From Phragmitibacter flavus (GTDB lineage: Bacteria > Verrucomicrobiota > Verrucomicrobiia > Verrucomicrobiales > Verrucomicrobiaceae), in contig NZ_VAUV01000004.1 in assembly GCF_005780165.1 (NCBI RefSeq), forward strand, positions 62,001-126,000: a stretch of 64,000 bases of DNA. The letters are read 5' to 3'. Positions 42,444-51,526 of this stretch are shown here, piece by piece (the stretch's first letter is position 1; the number at the start of each line of letters is the position of its first letter). The translations under genes were made by a program, and so were the position numbers. The notes under the pieces are model-generated. The model ran no database searches. It was not told the origin of the DNA and saw nothing but the letters and a program-made list of their open reading frames with translations.

Positions 42444-44702
42444 TCAACTCGCTTGGCTTCGTGCCGTCGAATGAGTCCCAAACCCTCGCTCATCATCGCC
42501 AATTCTTTCCCCCTTCCAGCGCACCATGCGCAACAATTTCGCCCAAATCCGCACCACCCCACGCGGTCTGCTGCGCATTCGTCCCAGTTCCGCCCTGGTT
42601 CGCTCATGCCGCCGCACCTCCCGCTCAAGCTGCGCCTCCAGTCTCGCCTCCCTCCGATTTAACTGACGAATTTTCGAACGCAGTTGGTCGAATTCTGCGT
42701 CGCGAAAATACCTGGATGACGGTGACTCACCCCCAATCATTCCAAAAATGGCCCGCCGCTGCCAATCAGTGGCCCCCTCCAGATATGGCTGAATCGCCCT
42801 TAGGTGATTAAAATAATTCGACGTCGAACGACTAAATCCTCCCTCGGCATGACGATAGAAAAACAGCACTTCCGGCACCACATCCAGTCGATACCCTTTC
42901 AGAGCAAGCCGCGCCAGCAACTCCCAATCTTCACAAGATGTGCCACGCTCCTCCCCAAAACCACCCACCTCCTCGAACACCTTCCGCCTCAGAATAAAAT
43001 TGGCGTCGCCAAAGACGTTGTCGAGAAATCCCGCCTCCAGGCAAGGTCCCACCGGCATGTAACCATACTTCACACTCAGCTTGTCTTCCCCCGGAAAACA
43101 CTCTCCCTCAAACGCCAGATAATAACTCGCCAGCCCATCACATCCCGAACGTTCCATGGCCCTTGCGAATCCTTCCACCATGCACGGCCGCGCCACATTA
43201 TCGGCATCCATGAACATCAAAAACTCCGTCGACGCCTGCTGCGCCGCCAAATTCCGAGTCTTCCCAATCCCCTCATTCTTCTTTCTCAAAAACCGCCAGC
43301 CCCGCCCCTCATAAACTTTCGCCAGCGATTCAAAAGCCTCCACGGAATCTTCATCCGTCGAACCATCGTCCACCACCACCACCCCAAAACCTTCCACCGT
43401 CTGATCCTCCAGCGATTTCAACAACTCCTTCAATCCTGCTCCATGATTGAAATGCGGCACACAAATCGTCACCCGCTCCGCCCCCCCCAGTTCAGGCACC
43501 GCCCCATTTTCTCGACTGACCAAGAAACCCATCCCCTCGAAAAAACCCTCCCACTGCTCCCGCACGTTCGTCAGGTCATATCGTGATTTCGTCCCACCGC
43601 TGGCCACTGCCAGTCGACGCCTCAATGCTTCACGCAAAGCCCGCGAGGTCGGTTCCACCAGAGACTCCTCATCGTCCACCATCTCAGGAATGCCTCCAAT
43701 CCTGCTCGTCAAAATCCGCTGTCCCAACTGCAAACATTCCAGCACCGCAAATGGATAGTTGTCCTGCAAAGAAGGCATCACCACCAACGCATTGGGCCGC
43801 TCGCACAACAAAGCCTGACACGCCACATGATCCAACTGGTCAATCACCTCAATCCCTACCCTGTCCCCAATCCGTGCCTTCAAACCTTGCAGGTAAACCC
43901 CCGCCCCTCGTCCCCCTGAAACCGAACCCTGTTTGCCCAAAAACGTCACCCTGCACCCCGGCGGCCACGCCCCCTCCTCCACCATCCCGCTCACGGCTTC
44001 GCAAAAAATCTCCAGCCCCTTGCGAGTCTCCAGCCTGCCAAAAAACACCACCTCATCCGGCACCATCTCCACAACCTCGGCACGCAACCCTTCCTCAATC
44101 AAATAAGGCATCACCAAGCACCGTTCCGGCATTTTCCAACCATGCCCGGCAGCCCAGTCAAACATGTATTGCGAAGGACTCAACACCATGTCCGCATGTT
44201 CCACGGCATACCGTTCCGCATAATCCTGCACCATCTCCTCCATTGACCCCCTGCGGAACAACCTTGCCCCCTCGGCAATCCATTCCGAACTGCTGTGCAG
44301 CATCACCGTCATCACCACATCCTTCAGAACCCCCATCGTTCTCCGCCGCTGCATCGGCACAAACCCGTTGCCCTGCCACTCCTGAAAATGAACCGCGTCA
44401 AATCCCCCAAGCTCCAAAAATTCCGCCACCGCCCTGCTGCGTCGTGTGCATCCGAAGCTCCCATTCCACCGGTGCCCCCCGCCCACCATGGCCAACTCAA
44501 CAAACTCAATCTGTTCCGTCTCCCCTAACCGACGCTTCCAATACTCTCCATCCTCCACTTCAAATGGACCTGTAAACAATACCGTCACCCTGTCCCCACG
44601 CCTCCTAAGAAAACGGGCAAGATGAAAACAGTGAGTGCCAATTCCCCCATTCTTGATGGGTCCAGGGAAATCGGGGGTGACAATGCAATGGGCTAAATTC
44701 AA
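42444..44702 (-). CDS. Two-domain glycosyltransferase: GT4-like plus GT2-like
   Basis: This 752-residue protein joins two glycosyltransferases. Residues about 1-400 are GT-B/GT4-like: TPDFPGPIKNGGIGTHCFHLA at the start, VVFFGRLETRKGLEIFCEAV, then the donor-binding SLQDNYPFAVLECLQLG. Residues about 410-640 are GT-A/GT2-like: TICVPHFNHGAGLKELLKSL, VVVVDDGSTDEDS and the metal-binding MFMDADN, with CEDWELLARL near the end. A Glu/Arg-rich coiled coil closes the protein (about 660-720). Both activities probably build one surface glycan. The start is a TTG at 44702, supported by an upstream GGTGGG and by the position of the GT4 N-terminal strand. A putative terminator of the preceding gene lies 110 bases upstream. 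Confidence 0.85.
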   Translation of the reverse strand: MNLAHCIVTPDFPGPIKNGGIGTHCFHLARFLRRRGDRVTVLFTGPFEVEDGEYWKRRLGETEQIEFVELAMVGGGHRWNGSFGCTRRSRAVAEFLELGGFDAVHFQEWQGNGFVPMQRRRTMGVLKDVVMTVMLHSSSEWIAEGARLFRRGSMEEMVQDYAERYAVEHADMVLSPSQYMFDWAAGHGWKMPERCLVMPYLIEEGLRAEVVEMVPDEVVFFGRLETRKGLEIFCEAVSGMVEEGAWPPGCRVTFLGKQGSVSGGRGAGVYLQGLKARIGDRVGIEVIDQLDHVACQALLCERPNALVVMPSLQDNYPFAVLECLQLGQRILTSRIGGIPEMVDDEESLVEPTSRALREALRRRLAVASGGTKSRYDLTNVREQWEGFFEGMGFLVSRENGAVPELGGAERVTICVPHFNHGAGLKELLKSLEDQTVEGFGVVVVDDGSTDEDSVEAFESLAKVYEGRGWRFLRKKNEGIGKTRNLAAQQASTEFLMFMDADNVARPCMVEGFARAMERSGCDGLASYYLAFEGECFPGEDKLSVKYGYMPVGPCLEAGFLDNVFGDANFILRRKVFEEVGGFGEERGTSCEDWELLARLALKGYRLDVVPEVLFFYRHAEGGFSRSTSNYFNHLRAIQPYLEGATDWQRRAIFGMIGGESPSSRYFRDAEFDQLRSKIRQLNRREARLEAQLEREVRRHERTRAELGRMRSRPRGVVRIWAKLLRMVRWKGERIGDDERGFGTHSTARSQAS

Positions 44703-44810
44703 CCCACCAAAACTTCATTCAAATATTCGAAAATCAACTACCCTGAGCAAAAAACTCATTGCTCCAACCACCACCTCTTCAACCGTTCTGAAACCCTGGT
44801 TTCGTCACCA

Positions 44811-44848
44811 AAAAAAAGTGGGGCAGCCATGATCCACGGCCACCCCAC
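44811..44848 (-). terminator. Probable intrinsic terminator after superoxide dismutase
   Basis: Read on the minus strand, a stem with gtgggg/ccccac at its base (44818-44823 and 44843-44848), two mismatches and a further three pairs is followed by seven T (44817-44811). It lies about 35 bases after the superoxide dismutase stop codon. Confidence 0.75.
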
Positions 44849-44883
44849 GTTCAAACTTGATCAAACTCCTCCCCACTGATTTC

Positions 44884-45633
44884 TCACTTCACGCTCTTCA
44901 GCGCCGCCGCATAACCTTTGCTCACCTCATCCCAGTTCACCACGCTCCAAAACGCCGTCAAATAATCCGGACGCTTGTTCATGTATTTCAAATAATAGGC
45001 GTGTTCCCACACATCCACTCCGAGGATCGGCGTTCCCTGCTCGCCTTCAGGCACAAATTCCTTCATCCACGGATTGTCCTGATTCGGCGTCGACGTCACC
45101 GCCAGTTTGCCGTCTTCCTTCACGATCAACCACGCCCAGCCGGAACCAAAGCGCTTAGCGCCCGCTTCGTTCACAGCCTTTTTCAAATCGTCCAAACTCC
45201 CGAAACTCGCCTCAATCGCCGCCCCCAAATCTTTGTCAGGCGCGCCCGACTTCTCCGCAGGCGTCAGCCATTTCCAGAACAAACTGTGGTTCACATGCCC
45301 GCCGCCATTGTTGCGGACCGCCGTCTGGATGTCCTCGGGCAAACCAGAAATCCCTTTCAACAGCACCAGCGTATCGGTCGCCTCCACCTTCGCGCCTTCC
45401 AGCGCCTTGTTCAAATTGGCCACATACGCCGCATGGTGTTTTCCATGGTGAATGTTCATCGTCATCGCATCAATGTGCGGCTCCAAGGCCTCCGCCGCAT
45501 ACGGCAGCTCTGGCAGACTCAATGGAAAACTGCTGCTGCCCGCTGCCGCCGCCGCAAAACCGCTGGTCGGGAAAGAAGATGCGCCAGCCGCCATCGCGGC
45601 TCCGGAGGTGGTGAGAAAAGTGCGTCGGTTCAT
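44884..45633 (-). CDS. Fe/Mn superoxide dismutase, Tat-exported
   Basis: This 249-residue protein disproportionates superoxide. Metal ligands are visible in NIHHGKHH (His62), [13 protein letters not shown] (His), and [13 protein letters not shown] (Asp and His). The N-terminus [17 protein letters not shown] is a twin-arginine signal, so the enzyme is exported already folded with metal bound. Most bacterial Fe/Mn enzymes are cytoplasmic and about 200 residues long; the extra 45 residues here are signal and linker. Gln in the region TPNQDNPW follows the usual pattern; I did not assign iron or manganese. It is monocistronic with a terminator after it. It would protect the periplasm. Confidence 0.92.
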   Translation of the reverse strand: MNRRTFLTTSGAAMAAGASSFPTSGFAAAAAGSSSFPLSLPELPYAAEALEPHIDAMTMNIHHGKHHAAYVANLNKALEGAKVEATDTLVLLKGISGLPEDIQTAVRNNGGGHVNHSLFWKWLTPAEKSGAPDKDLGAAIEASFGSLDDLKKAVNEAGAKRFGSGWAWLIVKEDGKLAVTSTPNQDNPWMKEFVPEGEQGTPILGVDVWEHAYYLKYMNKRPDYLTAFWSVVNWDEVSKGYAAALKSVK

Positions 45634-45827
45634 GATCTAAAAATATCTGGGTGTTAAGTGTTTTCGCCTCGGGGACAGAGAACGGATGTAAATAAAACGC
45701 CACACAGGCAATCGCTATTTCCGTTCTTCCAGCAAACTCATCCGTTCTTTCATCAAACACCCCCCTTTCCATCGCGTTGCGTTTGACAGCCCGCCTCCCT
45801 CCATGGTGGAGTAGGGTCAATAACGCC

Positions 45828-46862
45828 ATGAAAAAATACAAAGTTGGAATCATCGGATACGGATGGGCCGCCGGCGCCCACATCGCCGCCATCAACGCCA
45901 CCAGCCAGGCCCAGGTCACCGCCGTCTACTCCACCCGCAAACTCGACAACGTCGAACTCAGCGCCCGCCACGGTTGTGTCATTGCCACTTACACCGACTT
46001 CGACCAGTTCCTCGAAGCCAGCGGCGTCGATGTCGTCGACATCTGCTCCATGCCCAGCTTCCACCACCAGCAGGCGGTCGCCGCCGCCAAGGCCGGCAAG
46101 CACATCATTCTCGAAAAACCCATGGGCATGACCCTTGAGCAATCGCGCGACATCGTCGCCGAAGCCGAAGCCGCCGGCGTCAAAGGCTGCGTCTGTTTCG
46201 AATGCCGCTACTCCAGCCAGTTCCTCTCCACCAAGGCCGTTCTCGATCAAGGACTTCTCGGCGACCTCCACTACGCCGAAGTCGACTATTACCACGGCAT
46301 CGGCCCTTGGTATGGCCAGTTCCGCTGGAACATCGGCAAAGAAAACGGCGGCTCCTCCCTGCTCACCGCCGGCTGTCACGCCCTCGATGCCCTGCTCCTC
46401 TGCATGGGTGAAAATGAAGAAGTCGACACCGTCACAAGCATCTCCACCAAGTCCTCCAGCGACACCTTCGCCCCCTACGAATTCGACACCACCAGCGTCA
46501 CCCTGCTCCACTTCAAGAGCGGCAAAATCGGCAAATGCGCCTCCGTCGTTGACTGCCTCCAGCCCTACTACTTCCACACCCACCTCGTCGGCAGCGAAGG
46601 CAGCCTTCTCGATCACAAATTCCACTCAAGAAAACTGCACACCGACAAAAACCACTGGAGCACCCTCTCCATGAAGACCCTCGATAGCGGCGACGTCTCC
46701 GACCATCCCTATCAAACCCAGTTCCAGGCCTTCTTTGACGCCCTCGACCAAGGACAAGACATGCCCCTCACCAGCTTTAAAGACGCCCTCCGCACCTGCG
46801 AAGTCCTCTTCGCCGCCGACCAAAGCGCCGCCTCAGGAGGCAAACCCGTCAAACTAGGCTAA
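45828..46862 (+). CDS. Gfo/Idh/MocA family oxidoreductase
   Basis: This 344-residue protein is a dinucleotide-dependent dehydrogenase. The Rossmann motif is [13 protein letters not shown] (about residues 7-19), the sugar-binding loop carries ILEKPMG (about 94-100, Lys97), and a Cys-rich helix follows ([16 protein letters not shown]). Members oxidise or epimerise sugars and inositols; the exact substrate is not predicted from sequence alone. ATG 45828 (MKKYKVGI) is the natural start. The next gene, a NagB-like protein, follows after 44 bases that contain a heptad repeat, so the two may be co-transcribed and act on the same amino sugar. Confidence 0.85.
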   Translation: MKKYKVGIIGYGWAAGAHIAAINATSQAQVTAVYSTRKLDNVELSARHGCVIATYTDFDQFLEASGVDVVDICSMPSFHHQQAVAAAKAGKHIILEKPMGMTLEQSRDIVAEAEAAGVKGCVCFECRYSSQFLSTKAVLDQGLLGDLHYAEVDYYHGIGPWYGQFRWNIGKENGGSSLLTAGCHALDALLLCMGENEEVDTVTSISTKSSSDTFAPYEFDTTSVTLLHFKSGKIGKCASVVDCLQPYYFHTHLVGSEGSLLDHKFHSRKLHTDKNHWSTLSMKTLDSGDVSDHPYQTQFQAFFDALDQGQDMPLTSFKDALRTCEVLFAADQSAASGGKPVKLG

Positions 46863-46871
46863 GCCGCCCAC

Positions 46872-46899
46872 TTCCCACTTCCGACCTCCCACTTCCGAC
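46872..46899. repeat. Heptanucleotide repeat, four imperfect units
   Basis: Four seven-base units read ttcccac, ttccgac, ctcccac, ttccgac, that is two copies of a 14-base unit with one difference. They fill most of the 44-base gap between the oxidoreductase stop and the NagB-like start. Confidence 0.75.
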
Positions 46900-46906
46900 T
46901 TTCAAA

Positions 46907-47845
46907 ATGTCTCGCAAACTCAGCCACATCGCCCCAGACTGGTGGGACTACACCACCCTCGAATCCGACCTCATCAACGATGCCGCCCGGCTCACCGAGC
47001 GCGACCTTAAACAACTCAGCCGACCCGGATTCAAAGTCGTCTTCTACGACACCCTCGAAGACTTCTACCTCGCCGAAGCCCTCGAATACCTCCACGCCTG
47101 GCAACAGGCCACCGCCGACAACCCCGTCGGTATCTGCGGCCCCATCGGCCCCACCGAACAACTCCCGCTCGTCGCCCGCCTCGTCAACGAACTCGGCATC
47201 AACCTCAAACACGCCCACTTTTGGGGCATGGACGAGTGGTATGATCCCGATACCCAAAAGGAAGTCAGCACCCAACACCCCCTCTCTTTCGAAAAGGCCG
47301 ATCGCGAACTCCTCTTCAACCGCATCCACAAAAAACAGGCCATCCCCGAGTCCAACCTGCACTTCCCCAAAGCCGACACCGCCGACTTCATCAAAACCTG
47401 GACCTCCGGCATCCGTTGCGCCGTCATGCAAGGCGGTCAGGGCGACATCAAACACTGGGCCTTCAACGACCCCCTTAAACGCAGCGGCAAATACAAAAAC
47501 GAACCGCCATCCCCCGCCGAATACCGCAAACTCGGCACCCGCATCGTCGAGCTTCATCCCATCACCCTTGCCCAGAACGCCCGCACCAGCGGCGGCGGCA
47601 ACATCACCATGGTGCCCAAAACCGCCATCACCGTCGGCCCCGAGGAAACCTGGCTCGCCGAAAAAGTCAGCATCTGGCAGGCCGGCGTCCACGACAACCC
47701 CCTCGGCCAGCGCCTCACCGCCTTGATGATCTCCAAAGGCCTCGCCGACTCAGCCGTCCCCATGTCCCTCCTCGCCGACCATCCCAACGTCCAGTTCAAC
47801 TACTACCGCGGCGGCCTCGGCCAATGCGCCGTCGAAATGCACTAG
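46907..47845 (+). CDS. NagB/RpiA-like amino-sugar phosphate isomerase-deaminase
   Basis: This 312-residue protein resembles glucosamine-6-phosphate deaminase. [11 protein letters not shown] (Asp109) corresponds to the catalytic FNMDEY region, and [14 protein letters not shown] (His183) to the GVDGHIAFNEP loop, but with one extra residue between Asp and His. The [17 protein letters not shown] segment matches the phosphate-binding S-x-G-x-T-x-x-P of the family. The protein is about 45 residues longer than typical NagB. I therefore call it NagB-like; deamination of glucosamine-6-phosphate is not assured. The upstream oxidoreductase suggests a sugar-catabolic pair. Confidence 0.75.
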   Translation: MSRKLSHIAPDWWDYTTLESDLINDAARLTERDLKQLSRPGFKVVFYDTLEDFYLAEALEYLHAWQQATADNPVGICGPIGPTEQLPLVARLVNELGINLKHAHFWGMDEWYDPDTQKEVSTQHPLSFEKADRELLFNRIHKKQAIPESNLHFPKADTADFIKTWTSGIRCAVMQGGQGDIKHWAFNDPLKRSGKYKNEPPSPAEYRKLGTRIVELHPITLAQNARTSGGGNITMVPKTAITVGPEETWLAEKVSIWQAGVHDNPLGQRLTALMISKGLADSAVPMSLLADHPNVQFNYYRGGLGQCAVEMH

Positions 47846-47849
47846 GGGA

Positions 47850-47869
47850 GCGGGGAGACTCTTCTCCGC
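47850..47869. repeat. Small hairpin between genes
   Basis: The 20 bases from gcggggagactcttctccgc can fold with gcgg paired to ccgc and a further G-T, G-C and A-T pair. It follows the NagB-like stop by a few bases. No T-run follows, so it is not a clear terminator. Confidence 0.4.
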
Positions 47870-47931
47870 TTCAATTGCTTCAGTTCAGTTGCCATCCCCC
47901 CACTTCCGCGCAAGGTGACCACCCACCTTCC

Positions 47932-49752
47932 GTGAATTCCACCGCACTCACACTCCCCCCCTCCGCCCTCGCCCTCTACACCGAGCGCGAAAGCCGCTAC
48001 GCCGCCCAGGCCAGCGTCGCCAAACAAGCGATGAACCGCTGGAGCAACTTCCGCCTGTTCATCTTTCTCGCCGCCACTGCCGCGATTATTTGGACGGTCA
48101 AAAACAACCAGCCCCTGCTCGTCCTCTTCTCGATCATCGTCGGCCTCAGCGCCTTCATCTTCGCCATCATCCGCCACAACCACCACACCCGGCTCCACGA
48201 ACGCGCCACCCGACTCCAGCTCCTCAACCGCGAAGGCATCCAGCGCTGCACCGGCACCTGGCAGCAACGCGACATGCTTGGCGAATCCTTCCTCGACAAA
48301 ACCCATCCCTACTCCTCCGACCTCGACCTGTTCGGCAAAAACTCCCTGTTCCAGTGGTTCAACACCGCCCGCACCCTTGCCGGTCAGCAAACCCTCGCCC
48401 GCACCCTCCTCAACCCGTCTCCCCTTGCCCAGCTCCCCGACCGCCAGTCCGCCCTGCGCGAACTCGCCTCCAAACTCGACTGGCGCCAAACCCTCGAAGC
48501 CGAAGCCTTCGCCGTTCAGGGCAAAGACCTCACCCCTCTCTTCACCTGGGCCGAAAGCCCGCTCTCTCCCTTCCTCCTTTCCAAACGCGCCACCTTCCTG
48601 CGCTACCTCCCCATCCTCACCGCCCTCCTCTGGGCGCTCACCCTGCTCACCAACTCCCACCTGCTTTCCCTCCTCGCCGTCATTGCCCTCGCCCTGCAAA
48701 CCCTCTCCGCCGGCACCCTCAGTCGCGCCTTTCAAAACCGACTGCAAACCGCTCTCAACTGGGAAAACGAAATCGCCACCTGCAAAACCCTGCTCGCCAC
48801 CGTCGATTCCGAAACCTTCACCTCCCCGCTCAACCAATCCATCCAAACCTCCCTGCGCACCCAAAACGGCACCACCGCCTCCGCCACCTTCGCCCAAATC
48901 GAAACCCATCTCAGCTGGCTTTCCCTGCGCAACAATCCCATCGTCCATCTAGCCTTCAACTCCCTCGCTTACTGGGACCTCCAATGGCTCATCACCATCG
49001 AAACCTGGCGACGCGATCACGGCGCTCAGCTCCGGCCCTGGCTCCACCATTTCGCCGAGATGGAAACCCTCGCCAGCCTCTCCGTGATCCCTTTTGAAAA
49101 CCCCACCTGGGCCTACCCCGAACTCAGTGCCACCACCTCCATCCGCGCCCAACAACTCGGCCACCCACTGCTCCCTCCCGACCGCCGCATCACCAACGAT
49201 TTCGCCATCGACCACCCCAGCGCCGTCGCCCTCATCACCGGGTCCAACATGTCCGGCAAAAGCACCTTCCTGCGCACCGTCGGTCTCAACCTCGTTCTCG
49301 CCAACACCGGTGCCCCCGTCTGCGCAAAAACCTTCACCTGTTCCCCCATGCAGCTCTTCACCTCCATGCGCATCGCCGATGACATGAGCTCCGGCGTCTC
49401 CTCCTTTTACGCCGAACTTTTGCGCATCAAAATGATTGTCGACGCCGCCAAAAGCGCCCCCGTCCTCTACCTCGTCGACGAAATCTTCCGCGGCACCAAC
49501 TCAGGCGACCGCGTCGCCGGCGCCATCGAAGTCCTCAAATCCCTCATCAAAACGAATGCCGTCGGACTCGTCTCCACCCACGACCTCGAACTCTCCAAAC
49601 TCGCCCAATCCCACCCCGAAAATTTCACCAACTACCATTTCTCCGAGCACTACACCGACAGCGGCATCGACTTCAACTACACCATCCAGCCCGGCCCCGC
49701 CACCACCACCAACGCCCGTCACCTCATCCGCATGGTCGGCATCGACGTCTAA
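47932..49752 (+). CDS. MutS-family ATPase with membrane helices (not MutS1)
   Basis: This roughly 606-residue protein carries a C-terminal MutS-type ATPase: ITGSNMSGKSTFLRTVGLN (Walker A, about 436), MRIADDMSSGVSSFYAE, VLYLVDEIFRGTNSGDR (Walker B, about 512) and STHDLELS. The N-terminal mismatch-recognition domain is absent. Instead two hydrophobic segments near the start (FRLFIFLAATAAIIWTV and LLVLFSIIVGLSAFIFAII) and another pair in the middle (YLPILTALLWALTLL...LLSLLAVIALAL) suggest a membrane-bound protein. Such MutS-like ATPases are known but their role is unclear. I prefer the GTG at 47932 as the start; the in-frame sequence upstream overlaps the NagB-like gene. Confidence 0.78.
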   Translation: MNSTALTLPPSALALYTERESRYAAQASVAKQAMNRWSNFRLFIFLAATAAIIWTVKNNQPLLVLFSIIVGLSAFIFAIIRHNHHTRLHERATRLQLLNREGIQRCTGTWQQRDMLGESFLDKTHPYSSDLDLFGKNSLFQWFNTARTLAGQQTLARTLLNPSPLAQLPDRQSALRELASKLDWRQTLEAEAFAVQGKDLTPLFTWAESPLSPFLLSKRATFLRYLPILTALLWALTLLTNSHLLSLLAVIALALQTLSAGTLSRAFQNRLQTALNWENEIATCKTLLATVDSETFTSPLNQSIQTSLRTQNGTTASATFAQIETHLSWLSLRNNPIVHLAFNSLAYWDLQWLITIETWRRDHGAQLRPWLHHFAEMETLASLSVIPFENPTWAYPELSATTSIRAQQLGHPLLPPDRRITNDFAIDHPSAVALITGSNMSGKSTFLRTVGLNLVLANTGAPVCAKTFTCSPMQLFTSMRIADDMSSGVSSFYAELLRIKMIVDAAKSAPVLYLVDEIFRGTNSGDRVAGAIEVLKSLIKTNAVGLVSTHDLELSKLAQSHPENFTNYHFSEHYTDSGIDFNYTIQPGPATTTNARHLIRMVGIDV

Positions 49753-49778
49753 AAACATTTACCATCGCCGACGTTTCG

Positions 49779-49819
49779 TCGTCATCATCCTTCAGTCGGA
49801 CCACCGACGTGTCGTCGGT
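49779..49819. repeat. Pair of related palindromes after the MutS-like gene
   Basis: Two hairpins, cgacg-ttt-cgtcg (49779-49791) and accgacg-tgt-cgtcggt (49803-49819), share the core cgacg-TNT-cgtcg. They lie in the gap before the ThuA-like gene. The duplicated core resembles REP/BIME pairs. Confidence 0.7.
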
Positions 49820-49909
49820 CTCGCATTCCATCACTCCACCACTCCCCCCTCTCAAAGATTCCCGCATAGAAACCCCTTCCCGCCCCCGTTCACTTCCACT
49901 CCACATACC

Positions 49910-50752
49910 ATGAATCGCCGCACCCTTCTCACCCTCGGACTCCCCGTCCTCGCCGCCGCCAGCGTCTTTCTCCTCGCCGCCAACGCCCAGGACCCCGCCC
50001 CAACTCCAATCAAACCCGCCGCCCTCAAGGTGCTGATGATCACCGGCGGCTGCTGCCATGATTACGAAGCCCAGAAAATGATCCTCAGCGAAGGTCTCAG
50101 CGCTCGCGCCAACGTCGAATTCACTGTCATTCACGAAGGACCCGGCCCCAAAGAAAAAGACGCCCGACTCCACAAAATCAGCATCTACGAAAAAGACGAC
50201 TGGGCCAAAGGTTACGACCTCATCCTGCACAACGAATGTTTTGGTGCCGTCACCGACAACGCCTTCATCGAACGCATCGCCAAAGCCCACTTCGATGGCG
50301 TCCCCGCCGTGATGCTTCATTGCTCCACCCACAGCTACCGCGCCGCCACCACCGACGAATGGCGCAAATGCCTCGGCATCACCAGCATGAAGCACGAGAA
50401 AAACCACGACATGCTCATCAAAAACGCCAATCCCGAGCATCCCGTCATGAAAGGTTTCCCCGAAGAATGGCTCAACCCCAAAGACGAACTCTACATCAAC
50501 GACAAAGTCTGGGAAAACACCGTCACCCTCGGCACCAGCTTTGGTGAAGAAGTCAAAAAAGACCACACCGTCATCTGGGCCAACACTTACGGCAAAGGCA
50601 AAATCTTCGGCACCACCCTGGGCCACAGCAACGACACCATGCAAGACCCCGTTTATCTCGACCTCGTCGCCCGCGGCCTCCTCTGGGCCGCCGACAAACT
50701 CGACGAAAACGGCAAACCCAAGGTTGGCTACGAAGGTCAGGTGAAGAAGTAA
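49910..50752 (+). CDS. Exported ThuA-like protein
   Basis: This 280-residue protein starts with a signal peptide (MNRRTLLTLGLPVLAAASVF, cleaved near ANAQDP) and has the ThuA/trehalose-utilisation-like fold related to glutamine amidotransferases. LKVLMITGGCCHDYEAQKMI gives the N-terminal strand and nucleophile-elbow-like turn, YDLILHNECFG and VPAVMLHCSTHSYRA give the next strands, and IFGTTLGHSNDTM precedes the C-terminal helix (VYLDLVARGLLWAADK). The family is common in planctomycetes and verrucomicrobia as ThuA domain proteins of unknown substrate. ATG 49910 is preferred; the frame is open upstream only as a shadow of the MutS-like gene. Confidence 0.8.
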   Translation: MNRRTLLTLGLPVLAAASVFLLAANAQDPAPTPIKPAALKVLMITGGCCHDYEAQKMILSEGLSARANVEFTVIHEGPGPKEKDARLHKISIYEKDDWAKGYDLILHNECFGAVTDNAFIERIAKAHFDGVPAVMLHCSTHSYRAATTDEWRKCLGITSMKHEKNHDMLIKNANPEHPVMKGFPEEWLNPKDELYINDKVWENTVTLGTSFGEEVKKDHTVIWANTYGKGKIFGTTLGHSNDTMQDPVYLDLVARGLLWAADKLDENGKPKVGYEGQVKK

Positions 50753-50776
50753 TTTCGCGTCAAACCCCCGTTTAAA

Positions 50777-51520
50777 TTGCCCTGCGTGTGGACGCCTTCC
50801 AGAATTGAATCGCACAGCATTACGCTAAACCTGAGCGCGTCGGAACAAGGATGTCGCACGGTGCATCAGGTGCTGTGCGATGATGTCATCATCTGCAACG
50901 CAGTAGAAAGTATCGACTGGTCGGATCTTCCAATTCAGTTTTTTTTGTGCGAAGATTGCCTCATCCCAGGATGCGGTGGGGGAGGACGAGTAACTATTCG
51001 ATATTGTAATGGTGAGATTCTCATCATCCCAGATTTTAACGCCATGCTCCAAGGCGCTTGGGAAGAGACTGAGTATGCACCCCCGCCTTGGATGAAGAAA
51101 CGTGGTTGTCTTTCATTCTTGCCGGAGCACTGGAATCGTCTTCGCTCATTCTGTCCAGCAGCACCATCACTTAATGCCATCCTGCCGATCACCACAGAAG
51201 AGTTATTACGTCTCTACCATTTCCAATCTCCTCGTGCCTTTTTACCCGATTACCTGACACCCACTCATGTGAAATGGGACTTAATTCTTTGCACAAATGG
51301 CCCAGATTCATCGGCTGACATTTCGAATCTGAAGCATCTTTTTTCCGATCCAACATCTGTTTCTGGACATGTTTTTTGTATTCCGGCCCCGGATAGCTAC
51401 CCCGTTTCCGCGTTCCTTGACCTCCCATCAATTGCAGAATGGCCGATTTTCAGCTCTGAACCTGAGCCTGTCGTCAGCCTTTCCAACACAATTCATATTA
51501 AGTTTCTAAACACGGACTAA
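50777..51520 (+). CDS. Hypothetical protein with CxxC motif
   Basis: I do not recognise a named family for this roughly 247-residue cytoplasmic protein. A striking block reads IQFFLCEDCLIPGCGGGGRV, with Cys-x-x-Cys and a third Cys followed by Gly, which could bind zinc. Similar C-E-x-C-x-x-x-x-C blocks occur in uncharacterised proteins of other phyla. The start is uncertain: TTG 50777 or GTG 50786, as no ATG fits. The gene is visibly AT-richer than its neighbours, which suggests recent acquisition, and it is followed by the convergent psd gene after six bases. An immunity-type role is possible given the accessory character but is a guess. Confidence 0.5.
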   Translation: MPCVWTPSRIESHSITLNLSASEQGCRTVHQVLCDDVIICNAVESIDWSDLPIQFFLCEDCLIPGCGGGGRVTIRYCNGEILIIPDFNAMLQGAWEETEYAPPPWMKKRGCLSFLPEHWNRLRSFCPAAPSLNAILPITTEELLRLYHFQSPRAFLPDYLTPTHVKWDLILCTNGPDSSADISNLKHLFSDPTSVSGHVFCIPAPDSYPVSAFLDLPSIAEWPIFSSEPEPVVSLSNTIHIKFLNTD

Positions 51521-51526
51521 CGAGTC

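Noticed and set aside
49436-49909. N-terminal extension of the ThuA-like frame
   Set aside because: It is a shadow of the MutS-like gene; the signal peptide at ATG 49910 marks the true start.
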